Shown: positions 55,894 to 64,000 of the stretch, in pieces
Numbering within the stretch: position 1 is the stretch's first letter
Layout: each line of letters opens with the position of its first letter
Source: Rhodopirellula bahusiensis
GTDB taxonomy: Bacteria; Planctomycetota; Planctomycetia; Pirellulales; Pirellulaceae
Direction: 5' to 3'
DNA: 64,000 nucleotides
NCBI RefSeq assembly: GCF_002727185.1
Contig: NZ_NIZW01000017.1
Coordinates: 62,001 to 126,000 of the forward strand
Notes under the pieces: generated by a model
Told to the model about the DNA's origin: nothing
Seen by the model: the letters and a program-made list of their open reading frames with translations, nothing else
Databases searched by the model: none
Position numbers and translations under genes: made by a program

Positions 55894-57066
55894 ATGAATC
55901 GACCGTCACATCTCCCCCGTTGGGTCGCAGTCGCCACCGCATTGATTTTCTGCTCAAACGCTGTTTCGAGCCTCCATGCTCAGCGCCCCGGCGGACGACG
56001 GGGGGCTCCCACGGTCGACGAACCTTTCGTCGGCATCGTCACCTCGCAAGGCCCCCAGAAAGGTTTGTTCAAAATCGAGTCCACTGGTGTCTCCACCGAA
56101 CCGGTTCGCATCGCAGCAGAAGCTTTCCTCGCGGGACTGACCGACCAGCAACGTGAGCGAACCGTCTTCCCGGTCGACGACACCGAATGGAGAAAATGGG
56201 ACAACCGACACAGCCCCAAACGCCAAGGAATCGGCTTCGACGAGATGACCGAAGCGCAACGAACGCTTGCCTTCGAAATGCTTCAGCAAAGCCTCAGTGC
56301 CAAAGGGCTGAAGAAAACCAAAGACATCATGAAGCTGAACGGGACGCTCGGTGAACTTGCAAAACGCCCTCAGGAATACAACGAGTGGTTGTACTGGATC
56401 ACGGTGATGGGAACGCCTTCCAAAACTGAACCCTGGGGATGGCAACTCGACGGGCACCACGTCGTCATCAACTACTTCGTCTTGGGTGACCAAGTCGTGA
56501 TGAGCCCTGTCTTCATGGGATCAGAACCCGTCGAAGCCAAGCAAGGAAAATTCGCGGGAACGATCGTGATGCAAGACGAACAGGACAAGGGTCTGAATCT
56601 GATCCAGATGCTGACCGGCGACCAGCGTTCAGAAGCGATCATCATGAATCGCAAAGATGGCAACAACAATCTGACAGAAGCCTACAAGGACAACGTCAAA
56701 CTGGACTACGCAGGTCTCATCGGATCAAAACTCGATGACTCTCAGAAACAAGCGTTGCTGCAATTGATCGAAGAGTACGTCGGCAACATGCGAGAAGGAC
56801 ACTCAAAGGTTCGCATGTCAGAAGTCGAAAAGCATCTCGACGAAACCTACTTTGCATGGATTGGCGGAACGACCGACCAAAGCGTTTACTACTACCGCGT
56901 CCACAGCCCAGTGATTTTGATCGAGTTCGACCACCAACGCCGCGTCGCTCCGTTTCACACTTCGAAACCGACGCGTGATCACATTCACACCGTCGTCCGA
57001 ACACCCAACGGCAACGACTACGGCAAAGACATCTTGCGTCAACACTACGAATCGCATTCGCACTGA
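55894..57066 (+). CDS. DUF3500 secreted protein
   Basis: 390-residue protein from the ATG at 55894, with a signal peptide (WVAVATALIFCSNAVSSLHAQ). The body fits DUF3500: AFLAGLTDQQRERTVFPVDDTEWRKW, the central WGWQLDGHHVVINYFV and VYYYRVHSPVILIEFDHQ near the end, and the last stretch HIHTVVRTPNGNDYGKDILRQHY. Function unknown; His and Asp clusters suggest metal binding. Convergent with the desaturase, 13 bp apart. Confidence 0.85.
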   Translation: MNRPSHLPRWVAVATALIFCSNAVSSLHAQRPGGRRGAPTVDEPFVGIVTSQGPQKGLFKIESTGVSTEPVRIAAEAFLAGLTDQQRERTVFPVDDTEWRKWDNRHSPKRQGIGFDEMTEAQRTLAFEMLQQSLSAKGLKKTKDIMKLNGTLGELAKRPQEYNEWLYWITVMGTPSKTEPWGWQLDGHHVVINYFVLGDQVVMSPVFMGSEPVEAKQGKFAGTIVMQDEQDKGLNLIQMLTGDQRSEAIIMNRKDGNNNLTEAYKDNVKLDYAGLIGSKLDDSQKQALLQLIEEYVGNMREGHSKVRMSEVEKHLDETYFAWIGGTTDQSVYYYRVHSPVILIEFDHQRRVAPFHTSKPTRDHIHTVVRTPNGNDYGKDILRQHYESHSH

Positions 57067-57079
57067 ACGCGAGAATGGC

Positions 57080-58117
57080 TTAGCTTTCAGCTCCGCTTTT
57101 TCGCACGTGGCGAGGGCGGATGATGTGGGATGCCAAACCGAGAGCCCCGAACAATCGGATCACGTAGTAATTGGGATCGATTTCCCACCAGCGATGTTGA
57201 ACCGATGCGCTGGCCGGATCCGCGTGATGGTTGTTGTGCCAGCCCTCTCCGGCGGTGAGCAAGCTGACAAACCAGTTGTTTCGGCTATCGTCGGTCGTTT
57301 GATAGTTTCGGTATCCGAACACATGGGTGATCGAATTGACCGACCACGTGATGTGCCAAACCCAAACGGTTCGTGCGATCACGCCCCACACGAACACGCT
57401 GGCTGCCATCCGGTAGGCCTCCGCGTTGTTGCCGTAGACGAGCATCGAAATCCCGACGGCCAACAAGGCGTACACAAACGCGTGTGCGAGATAGAACATT
57501 CCCGCGGGGCTGGGTAGTTTTTCGATCCATCGGTAATAAGGGTCCGACAGAATGTCTCGCGCGTACTTTTCATACATCGAAAACGTCGCCATGCGTGTCC
57601 GACTTTCGTGCACCAACCATCGCACGTGAGCCCACATGAAGCTGATGCGTGGCGAGTGTGGGTCTTCCGCGTGATCGGAATGACTGTGGTGCATGCGATG
57701 CCAAGCCACCCAGTGCGCCGGCGTTTCTTGGGCGGTGCACATGGCCAACGTCACCAGCGTTCGCTCGAACCACTTGGGCGATCGAAAACTGCGGTGCGAC
57801 AACATGCGGTGGTAACCGATTGGAATCGCCATTTGCCCGAAGACAACCACACCAACGACAAACGCAGCAACCCCGACCCAAGAAAAGAAATAGGGCATCA
57901 AAACCAACAGCGTCAACAAGTGCAGGGTCACGAAAAAGATCGTGTAATCCCAACGGATCGAACGCTTGGTTGGATCGCTGTAGGAATGCTCCTGCGAAGC
58001 CTTGACGGTGGGAGCGGGAGATGCAGGTTGAGTTGGAGACTGCAAATTGACATTGGGACTTCTCTGTCCAGTCTTTCCAGACCCAGCTGGAATCGTTGCC
58101 GCCTCGGTGGTCATCAT
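57080..58117 (-). CDS. Fatty-acid (acyl-CoA delta-9 type) desaturase
   Basis: 345-residue membrane di-iron desaturase introducing a double bond into fatty acyl chains. Three histidine boxes: HRMLSHRSF, HRMHHSHSDHAEDPH and HNNHHADP. TM helices surround them (TLHLLTLLVLMPYFFSWVG, AFVVGVVVFGQMAI and others). The start is one of two adjacent ATGs (58117, 58114), with AGG upstream. The first ~50 residues are a polar extension. Confidence 0.92.
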   Translation of the reverse strand: MMTTEAATIPAGSGKTGQRSPNVNLQSPTQPASPAPTVKASQEHSYSDPTKRSIRWDYTIFFVTLHLLTLLVLMPYFFSWVGVAAFVVGVVVFGQMAIPIGYHRMLSHRSFRSPKWFERTLVTLAMCTAQETPAHWVAWHRMHHSHSDHAEDPHSPRISFMWAHVRWLVHESRTRMATFSMYEKYARDILSDPYYRWIEKLPSPAGMFYLAHAFVYALLAVGISMLVYGNNAEAYRMAASVFVWGVIARTVWVWHITWSVNSITHVFGYRNYQTTDDSRNNWFVSLLTAGEGWHNNHHADPASASVQHRWWEIDPNYYVIRLFGALGLASHIIRPRHVRKSGAES

Positions 58118-58491
58118 GATACCTGGGATGAGTTCGCGGCTAAGATGTTTGTTTCGATCAGAACCAGCCGTCTGCCCGATCGAGCCGCAGCATATCGTAT
58201 CGAGGGTGGAAAGGAAGAACGATTCGCGTAGTCCCACAAACGCATCTCGGCAGGAGAACGCTTCGCGACGATGACACAAACTCTCCGGCTTCGGGTTTGT
58301 TGAAATGCTCGCGTCTCAATCGGCGACGATCGTGTCGGGATCCAACCACGAAACCAGCCACTTCCTTCAAACCGGCAAGTCCAAATCCGGAATGAATCGG
58401 CTATGGTGTCCCGTGTCGATGCAGCGAAACTGCGCATTTACTTTGACGACACAACCAGCCTGAGCCACCCTTCGTCCACGTCTGACCACTG
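58118..58491. other. Intergenic region between divergent desaturase and THUMP methyltransferase genes
   Basis: 374-bp gap that must hold both promoters. I find no RNA gene, hairpin or repeat of note. Overlapping short frames (for example 58158-58370 minus) are not gene-like. Confidence 0.4.
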
Positions 58492-59844
58492 ATGGAAACC
58501 CAACCAAGCGAACCGATTGCATCCACCTCACCGTCCTTTGATCTGATTGTCCCCTGTGCGTTTGGATTGGAAGCCATCGTCAAACGGGAACTCAAAGGAC
58601 TGGGCATCGACGCCAGCATCAGTGATTCCGGGCGGGTCTCTTTCCAAGGCTCGCACGAATCCATTTGCCGAGCCAATCTGTGGCTCCGCACAGCCGATCG
58701 AATTTTGATCCGTGTCGCTGAATTCCCCGCTGGTGATTTCGATGCGTTGTTCGACACGACTCGCGATATTCCGTGGGGAAACTTGCTTCCCGCGGACGCT
58801 GCCTTTCCCGTCACCGGACGTTCGATCAAATCGACGTTGACCAGCGTTCCGGCATGCCAACGCAGCGTTAAGAAAGCCATCGTCGAAGCGATGATGCGTG
58901 ATCACAGAACCAGCGAACTGCCGGAAACAGGTCCACTCTACAAAGTCGACGTGGCGATCGTGAAGGACGTCGCGACGCTGACCATCGACACGACGGGCCG
59001 CAGCCTTCACCGCCGCGGATACCGAACGCACATCTCCGCGGCTCCTTTGAAAGAAACGTTGGCCTCGGCAATGGTTTTGCTGAGCTACTGGCGAAACGGT
59101 CGCCCCTTGATTGATCCGTTTTGCGGCAGCGGCACGATCCCGATCGAAGCCGCCCGGATTGGTCGCAACATGGCCCCAGGGCTGGAACGCGAATTTGCTT
59201 GCCAGGCTTGGCCTGATTTCTCAGCCGAACTTTGGTCGGACTCACGTGCCACCGCGGCTAGCCAAAGTCTTCCGCCGTTGGAAGAGAAAATTTTGGCCAG
59301 CGACATCGACGGTCGCGTCCTGACCGCCGCCCGAGACAACGCGATTCGCGCCGGCGTTCAAGACGACATTCACTTCCAAGCCATGCCGGTTCACGAGATC
59401 AGCAGCAAGAAAACGTTTGGCTGTGTAATTGCCAACCCGCCTTATGGCCAACGGATTGGTTCAGGCCAATCTTCACGTTTCGATGCCGAAGATCAAAGCG
59501 GCGATGGCCCTGAGGATTGGGAACTCGACGAACTGTACGAATCGTTGCCCGCCATCTTCGAGCGATTGCCGACTTGGTCGCGTTACATCTTGACCGCCTA
59601 CTCCAATTTGGAGCATGCGATGGGGCGTGCCGCAGACCGTCGCAGGAAGCTTTACAATGGCCGAATCGAATGCACTTACTATCAGTACCAAGGTCCAAAA
59701 CCCAGCCCGGCTGATAAACCCAACAAGACATCGCCGCCAGCAGAAACAGAAGCAAGCGAACAAACAACGCCAGCACCACCCGCGCCGGAACCACCCAAAC
59801 CAAACCCCAAGTCACCTTGGCCTCAGTCACCACCCAAGTCTTGA
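58492..59844 (+). CDS. THUMP-domain SAM-dependent rRNA methyltransferase (RlmL-like)
   Basis: 450-residue methyltransferase. Residues 1-160 form the THUMP RNA-binding region (LIVPCAFGLEAIVKRELKGLG onward). DPFCGSGTIPIEAARIGRNM (about residue 207) is SAM motif I; CVIANPPYGQRIG (about residue 315) is the NPPY catalytic motif for N-methylation of adenine or guanine. Bacterial relatives methylate 23S rRNA G2445. The C-terminal 50 residues are a Pro/Lys-rich tail. The match to RlmL is to its N-terminal half only; the RlmK half is absent. Confidence 0.88.
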   Translation: METQPSEPIASTSPSFDLIVPCAFGLEAIVKRELKGLGIDASISDSGRVSFQGSHESICRANLWLRTADRILIRVAEFPAGDFDALFDTTRDIPWGNLLPADAAFPVTGRSIKSTLTSVPACQRSVKKAIVEAMMRDHRTSELPETGPLYKVDVAIVKDVATLTIDTTGRSLHRRGYRTHISAAPLKETLASAMVLLSYWRNGRPLIDPFCGSGTIPIEAARIGRNMAPGLEREFACQAWPDFSAELWSDSRATAASQSLPPLEEKILASDIDGRVLTAARDNAIRAGVQDDIHFQAMPVHEISSKKTFGCVIANPPYGQRIGSGQSSRFDAEDQSGDGPEDWELDELYESLPAIFERLPTWSRYILTAYSNLEHAMGRAADRRRKLYNGRIECTYYQYQGPKPSPADKPNKTSPPAETEASEQTTPAPPAPEPPKPNPKSPWPQSPPKS

Positions 59845-59923
59845 ACGCCGCTGCACGCATGATTCCCCACGGTGGTGAGCTCACAGGACCTGCCATACCG
59901 CAACTCGAAGAGTGAGAGACGTG

Positions 59924-61456
59924 ATGTTCAGACGAACAAATCGATCGATACGAATCTGCGTGGAACACCGATTTGCAAAAGCGTCTTGCTTTGCCAAACC
60001 GATCTTGGCAACCACCGTTTGGATCGCCTCGGTGGTGTGCATTTCCGGCTTGGCGATGACGGCGGAAACCGACAAAATTTTCCGCGCCGGTGCGTTCGCG
60101 ATCGACATCACTCCTGAGAAATTCCCGGTCAGCTCCTCGGGCAGCATGACTCACCGAGTGGCGAAACAAGCCCACGATCCGCTGCATGCTCGTTGCTTGG
60201 TGCTCGACAACGGCCAAACGAGCATCGCGTTGGTCACGTGCGACAGTTGCATGATTCCGAGAGAGATCTATGACTCGGCCAAGCAAATCGCGTCCGAAGC
60301 CACCGGTATCGCGACCGATCACATTCTTTGCTCAGCAACACACACTCACACTGCGGTCTCGGTCGGACACACGTTCCAAAGTTTGGTGGAAGAGGACTAC
60401 ATCCCATTTTTGGTGGAGCGAATCGCGGAAGGGATCATCCAAGCCCATTCGCAATTGGAACCAGCACGAATCGGATGGGCGGTGGGCAACAATCCCAACC
60501 AAGTTTTCAATCGCAGATGGTTTCTGCGTCCCGGCGTCGAAATTGACGACCCGTTCGATTCAGGAACGGATCGAGTGCGGATGAACCCGAGCGCAAACAG
60601 TCGCTCTCTGCTTCAACCTGCCGGACCGGTCGACCCGGAGGTTCCCGTCGTTGCCGTCCAAGCCCTCGATGGTCGGCCGATTGCGATGTGGGCAAACTAC
60701 TCGCTGCACTACGTCGGTGGTGTTCCTCCCGAATCGCTCTCCGCGGATTACTTCGGCGAGTTCGCTCGCCAGTTCACAAAAATGATCCTGGCCAATCAGA
60801 GCAAGCCACCTTTTGTCGCGGCAATGACCAACGGTACGAGCGGTGACATCAACAACATCAACTTTTTTGAAGGCCGAACCAGCCAACCCCCGTTCGAGCA
60901 AATTCGATTGGTGGCCAACGACGTGGCGGCTTCCGCGGCGGTTGCCTACCAACGCGTCCAATTTGAAAACTGGGTGCCATTGGAGATGCGTGAGACCGAG
61001 ATCGAACTTGGCGTTCGCCGTCCAGATACTGAAGAAGTTGCAAGAGCCAAGCAACTGCTCGCCGACGCCGGTGATGGCCCCAGGAATGATCGCCGCTTGA
61101 TCTACGCGGGCGAAACATTGGATCTGGCCGAGTACCCGCCGACCGTGAAGGTGAAGCTGCAAGCGATTCGGATCGGAGGACTCGCCATCGTCAGCAGTCC
61201 CTGCGAAACGTTTGTGGAAACCGGACTGGCGATTAAGAAATCCAGCCCCTTCAAACCCACGTTCACGATTGAACTCGCCAACGGCTACAACGGTTACCTG
61301 CCCACGCCCGAGCAACATGCACTGGGCGGCTACGAAACCTGGCGGGCCAAATCGAGTTACCTATCGGTCGATGCCGAACCGAAAATCCGAGAAACACTTC
61401 TCCAACTGCTGGATGAACTGAACACGTCACGACCACAATCAACCGTCGCAAAATGA
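59924..61456 (+). CDS. Neutral/alkaline ceramidase-like secreted protein
   Basis: 510-residue protein resembling the N-terminal catalytic domain of neutral ceramidase, which hydrolyses the amide of N-acyl sphingosine. Signal-like segment AKPILATTVWIASVVCISGLAMTAE. The body starts with FRAGAFAIDITPEKFPVSSSGS. CSATHTHTAVSVG has the zinc-type His pair, AMTNGTSGDINNIN the second, and ELANGYNGYLPTPEQHALGGYET is the family signature. It overlaps the next gene by four bases. GTG 59912 is an alternative start. Confidence 0.83.
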   Translation: MFRRTNRSIRICVEHRFAKASCFAKPILATTVWIASVVCISGLAMTAETDKIFRAGAFAIDITPEKFPVSSSGSMTHRVAKQAHDPLHARCLVLDNGQTSIALVTCDSCMIPREIYDSAKQIASEATGIATDHILCSATHTHTAVSVGHTFQSLVEEDYIPFLVERIAEGIIQAHSQLEPARIGWAVGNNPNQVFNRRWFLRPGVEIDDPFDSGTDRVRMNPSANSRSLLQPAGPVDPEVPVVAVQALDGRPIAMWANYSLHYVGGVPPESLSADYFGEFARQFTKMILANQSKPPFVAAMTNGTSGDINNINFFEGRTSQPPFEQIRLVANDVAASAAVAYQRVQFENWVPLEMRETEIELGVRRPDTEEVARAKQLLADAGDGPRNDRRLIYAGETLDLAEYPPTVKVKLQAIRIGGLAIVSSPCETFVETGLAIKKSSPFKPTFTIELANGYNGYLPTPEQHALGGYETWRAKSSYLSVDAEPKIRETLLQLLDELNTSRPQSTVAK

Positions 61457-62481
61457 GCTCAAGAACCTGGTTGCCAAAGATCCCGCTGATCTGGGCGGTG
61501 ATTGCTTGGGCCGGTGTCGCTCTGTCGTTGAACGCGTTGCCATTGGCTAAGTCCAGCGTCCACTGGATGATGCATCCCGAAACCGCAGATTCGCTGCAGT
61601 GGTGGGCATCTCAGGCCAACGCAGTCTTGTACTGCGTCACAGCAATTTTCTTTGCCTATGGTCCACCGGTCCGAGCAACGGTGGCCAGAACCATCGCACG
61701 ACTATTCACGATCCTTTTTGTCATCGTCGTGTTTCCATTTGTCGCGAGTTCCATCCAACGATTTTGGCATGTCCGGCCCGATTCATGGGATCTGTTGCTT
61801 TGGCGACTGGACGATGATTGGAACGAAGGACGTGTCTTTGAATTCTTGGGCGACTCCATCGCGTGGCTGATCGCAATCGGTTCTTTGTGGCTGATCTCGG
61901 GATGGCGAAATGTTGCTCTGAAATCAAGAACCGCTGACGAAGACATCGCCCCCGAAAAGAACGCACGCCCCGTCACGATTCAACGTTTGATGGCGCTGAC
62001 CGCGATGGCGGCCGGCTTCGCGGCCATCCTGCGTTGGTTGCAATGGTCCGCATCATCTCAGGACTTGGTTCGCATGGCTTCCGCCGTCGCGATCGCGTTG
62101 TCCATCGCCAGCGTCGGCACATTCACAATGCGTCCAGGTCAGCGCAATCGTTTCTGGGAATGGGCTCTCGGCGCGACGCTGATATTGCTGACTTGGGGAG
62201 TATGGTTCGCCTATCGATTCTTTGCCGATTGGTATATTGGCGCGAGGTTTCCAATCGCATCCGATCTCACCGATCGAATGCAGAGCATTATTCTTTCGCG
62301 ATACCTGAAGACTGCCAATCTGAGAACCATTTCCTTCATTTGCCACGCATTGATCGCATGGGCTCTTTTCGCCGTGCTGGGTTATCGCTTGCAAAGAACG
62401 CTGCCCGATCACCCCAGTGTCGGCTCTAAGCAGTTCGGCAGGAATGATCGGGTAGAACCTCACGTAGGCGAGTCTCTCTGA
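61453..62481 (+). CDS. Polytopic membrane protein of unknown function
   Basis: 342-residue protein with about eight hydrophobic segments (IPLIWAVIAWAGVALSL, VLYCVTAIFFAYG, LFTILFVIVVFPFVA, SIAWLIAIGSLWLISG and others). No family motif recognised. Its start overlaps the ceramidase-like gene by ATGA, so the two are likely coupled. The stop codon TGA lies in the loop of the first hairpin of the repeat at 62461, so the coding sequence ends inside that element. Confidence 0.75.
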   Translation: MSSRTWLPKIPLIWAVIAWAGVALSLNALPLAKSSVHWMMHPETADSLQWWASQANAVLYCVTAIFFAYGPPVRATVARTIARLFTILFVIVVFPFVASSIQRFWHVRPDSWDLLLWRLDDDWNEGRVFEFLGDSIAWLIAIGSLWLISGWRNVALKSRTADEDIAPEKNARPVTIQRLMALTAMAAGFAAILRWLQWSASSQDLVRMASAVAIALSIASVGTFTMRPGQRNRFWEWALGATLILLTWGVWFAYRFFADWYIGARFPIASDLTDRMQSIILSRYLKTANLRTISFICHALIAWALFAVLGYRLQRTLPDHPSVGSKQFGRNDRVEPHVGESL

Positions 62482-62522
62482 GACTCGCAAATGACAGCGT
62501 CTCGGAGAGACGCCGCTACGTG
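62461..62522. repeat. Twin-hairpin interspersed-type repeat
   Basis: The first hairpin, GCGAGTCTC-TCT-GAGACTCGC (62468-62488), and the second, GCGTCTC-GGA-GAGACGC (62497-62513), are each perfect stems with 3-base loops, 8 bp apart. The flanks CACGTAG and CTACGTG are also complementary, so the whole 62 bp can fold into one long cruciform. It overlaps the end of the membrane-protein gene. Confidence 0.8.
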
Positions 62523-62640
62523 ATAAAGCCCAAGGACTCCTGCTCACGTGCTTAGCGAACCGACACCACGCTGATCCTCACGCCGCGTGCCGCGTTGGCC
62601 ATTGCGGCAAACGCGATCACTCAACGGTCGTATTGCGCAC

Positions 62641-64000
62641 TCAGGAAGCTTCTTCCAAAAGTTCTTTTATCTTCGCATGCAGTGCGTCCGCGTTGGCTTG
62701 GCCGCTGCCGACTTTGATCATCTGCACATTGCCTTCGCGATCGACCAACACAGCGTGAGGAATCCCGGTCACGCCATAGTTGGATTGCAACTCGGTTTCT
62801 TTGGGCGTGACGATGGTTGGATGCTTCATGTCCTTGGATTGCAAGAACTTCGCAATTGCCTCGCGTTCCTCTTCGGGCGTTGGATCATCCGATCCATTCA
62901 CGGCCTTCCCGCTTTCTTCGTCCCACGTGTAGCCGTAGTAGCGAGTGATGCCCACCACTTCAAAACCTTGCTCACCAAACTCTTCCCGAAATTCGCGAAG
63001 ATGGGGGAACGTCGCAATGCAGGGCCCACACCAAATCGCCCAGAAATCGTAGAGAACGACTTTGCCTTCCAAGTCTTCCACGCTGATGCCATCGGCGTTT
63101 GCCCACCCATCAATATCCAAAGAGGGAGCTGGCTGACCGATCATCTCCAATTGTTTTCGAGTCGACTCGATGCGGCTTTCCAAGGACTTGATTCGACGGA
63201 GAGTCAACTCGACGCCCCGGTTCTCTTCGAAAGGCGTCAACTTTGCAACCGCAGCTTCCATCCGCTCGATCGCCTCATCAGGATTGGCTCTCGCCAGACC
63301 GCTGATCACTGAGTACTCATTGCTTGCGTACTGCGCCATCAAGACCGTCGATTCAGGATAGGCTTCCAACGCTTCCTCAAAAGCGGATGCGACACGGTCT
63401 TGCCCATCGTCATCCTTGAACAGACGAGCTTGAGTGGTAAGCAGATTGATCAACTCCACATAAGTCTTCTCGGACCGATCCTCGGTCGCGTTGATGTCTT
63501 CCAACTTCGCAACCTGCTTTGCCAGCATTTCTCTCGCGGCGTCTTCGTCGTCACGAGCGAGCATCGATGCACGAACTTGGATCAGTCGAGAGAGAGGCGT
63601 TTGAGTTTCAATCGGATGCTCGGCTTCCAATGCCCGCACCTTGCCGATGGCATTGTCGGCCCACTCGGCAGCCAAATCAGGCTGCGTGGCATGAAGACCA
63701 TACACACTGACTTGTCGAATCAGACTGGCGAGCCGCTGCGCGTCTGTGGGCGAATCCGTCCGAGCCAATTCAAATTCAACCGCAGCACCAAATTGTTCCA
63801 TCGCCTTGTCGTATTGACGGGCACGAACGAACCCGATTGCGATCGTTTGATGCAGTGCCTTGAACTCCTCCGCGACAGCATCGGATTCCATCGCCGTTTG
63901 AAGAACCTCAGCTGCCTTCGCTGGCTTTCCTTCTTTCAGCAACTGAAGAATTTCGTCGGGCACGGCCAAAACTTCGGGCTCTACTTCCGCGACCTCTTCG
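62641..64000 (-). CDS. TlpA-type thioredoxin-domain protein, partial
   Basis: At least 453 residues; the frame is open to the right edge, so the true start and probable signal peptide are beyond the window. The N-terminal ~250 residues look like helical tetratricopeptide-like repeats (LLKEGKPAKAAEVLQTAM, AFEEALEAYPESTVLMAQYA). The C-terminal ~150 residues are a TlpA/ResA-like thioredoxin domain: GQPAPSLDIDGWANADG, KVVLYDFWAIWCGPCIATFPHL with the redox WCGPC, and TGIPHAVLVDREG with the cis-proline. Likely an extracytoplasmic thiol-disulfide reductase. Confidence 0.85.
   Translation of the reverse strand, partial: EEVAEVEPEVLAVPDEILQLLKEGKPAKAAEVLQTAMESDAVAEEFKALHQTIAIGFVRARQYDKAMEQFGAAVEFELARTDSPTDAQRLASLIRQVSVYGLHATQPDLAAEWADNAIGKVRALEAEHPIETQTPLSRLIQVRASMLARDDEDAAREMLAKQVAKLEDINATEDRSEKTYVELINLLTTQARLFKDDDGQDRVASAFEEALEAYPESTVLMAQYASNEYSVISGLARANPDEAIERMEAAVAKLTPFEENRGVELTLRRIKSLESRIESTRKQLEMIGQPAPSLDIDGWANADGISVEDLEGKVVLYDFWAIWCGPCIATFPHLREFREEFGEQGFEVVGITRYYGYTWDEESGKAVNGSDDPTPEEEREAIAKFLQSKDMKHPTIVTPKETELQSNYGVTGIPHAVLVDREGNVQMIKVGSGQANADALHAKIKELLEEAS

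Noticed and set aside
1..64000. tRNA, rRNA, CRISPR, transposase and phage genes
   Set aside because: I scanned for T-loop motifs, repeat-spacer arrays and recombinase motifs and found none that I could support.

Overview
The window reads as the chromosome of a planctomycete of the Pirellulaceae, most like Rhodopirellula. The evidence is family content: a paired DUF1549/DUF1553 cytochrome-like protein and DUF1501 protein, an ActA/ActB-type alternative complex III, secreted proteins known mainly from planctomycetes, an expanded ribosomal protein L17, a large membrane Ser/Thr kinase, and moderate GC with frequent GTG/TTG starts and weak Shine-Dalgarno signals. I see no rRNA, tRNA, CRISPR array, prophage or insertion sequence.

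Layout. 1-3.6 kb (minus): actA-actB, the first two genes of a quinol-oxidising alternative complex III; actB runs off the left edge. 3.9-12 kb: pyrF, a response regulator with a degenerate HD-GYP domain, a small membrane protein, leuD and leuC, a 66-residue protein and glmS. 12.3-19.5 kb (plus): a soluble histidine kinase, a DUF3127 protein with an SSB-like tail, a GH3-type acyl-adenylating enzyme, a ketopantoate-reductase-like gene overlapping an ATP-grasp gene, and a nickel superoxide dismutase with a signal peptide. 19.5-23 kb (minus): a sialidase-fold protein, an amidohydrolase and a JmjC/cupin-like oxygenase. 23-26 kb (minus): rpsM-rpsK-rpoA-rplQ with a recognisable promoter and terminator. 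26-28.6 kb (minus): thyA-folA and a methyltransferase.

28.9-35.3 kb (plus) is an exopolysaccharide cluster: a Wzz/GumC-type chain-length protein, a polyprenyl-phosphate sugar transferase with an unusual N-terminus, a GT4 glycosyltransferase, a polysaccharide deacetylase and a WecG/TagA-type transferase, with overlapping or closely spaced ends. An FMN reductase, cdsA and leuB follow on the minus strand, then another GT4 enzyme. 39.9-46.7 kb holds secreted and lipoprotein genes, an EfpL/YeiP-type EF-P paralogue, and a signalling pair (Ser/Thr kinase, then FHA-GGDEF diguanylate cyclase). 46.8-57 kb holds the DUF1549/1553-DUF1501 pair, a Gfo/Idh/MocA oxidoreductase, a PQQ-like propeller protein, a NagA homologue with an altered metal-site residue, a small c-type cytochrome-like protein and a DUF3500 protein. 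57-64 kb holds a fatty-acid desaturase, a THUMP methyltransferase, a ceramidase-like protein overlapping a membrane protein, a double-hairpin repeat, and a TlpA-type thioredoxin protein that runs off the right edge.

The observations I rate highest are the signal-peptide NiSOD whose predicted cleavage exposes the Ni-binding histidine; the GH3/reductase/ATP-grasp gene group, which could be a small acyl-amide pathway; the DUF3127 protein ending in an SSB-like acidic tip; the sugar transferase fused to a GGDEF-like remnant; the kinase and FHA-GGDEF neighbours; and the twin-hairpin element at 62.46 kb. All functions are inferred from reading the sequence; no database search was run.
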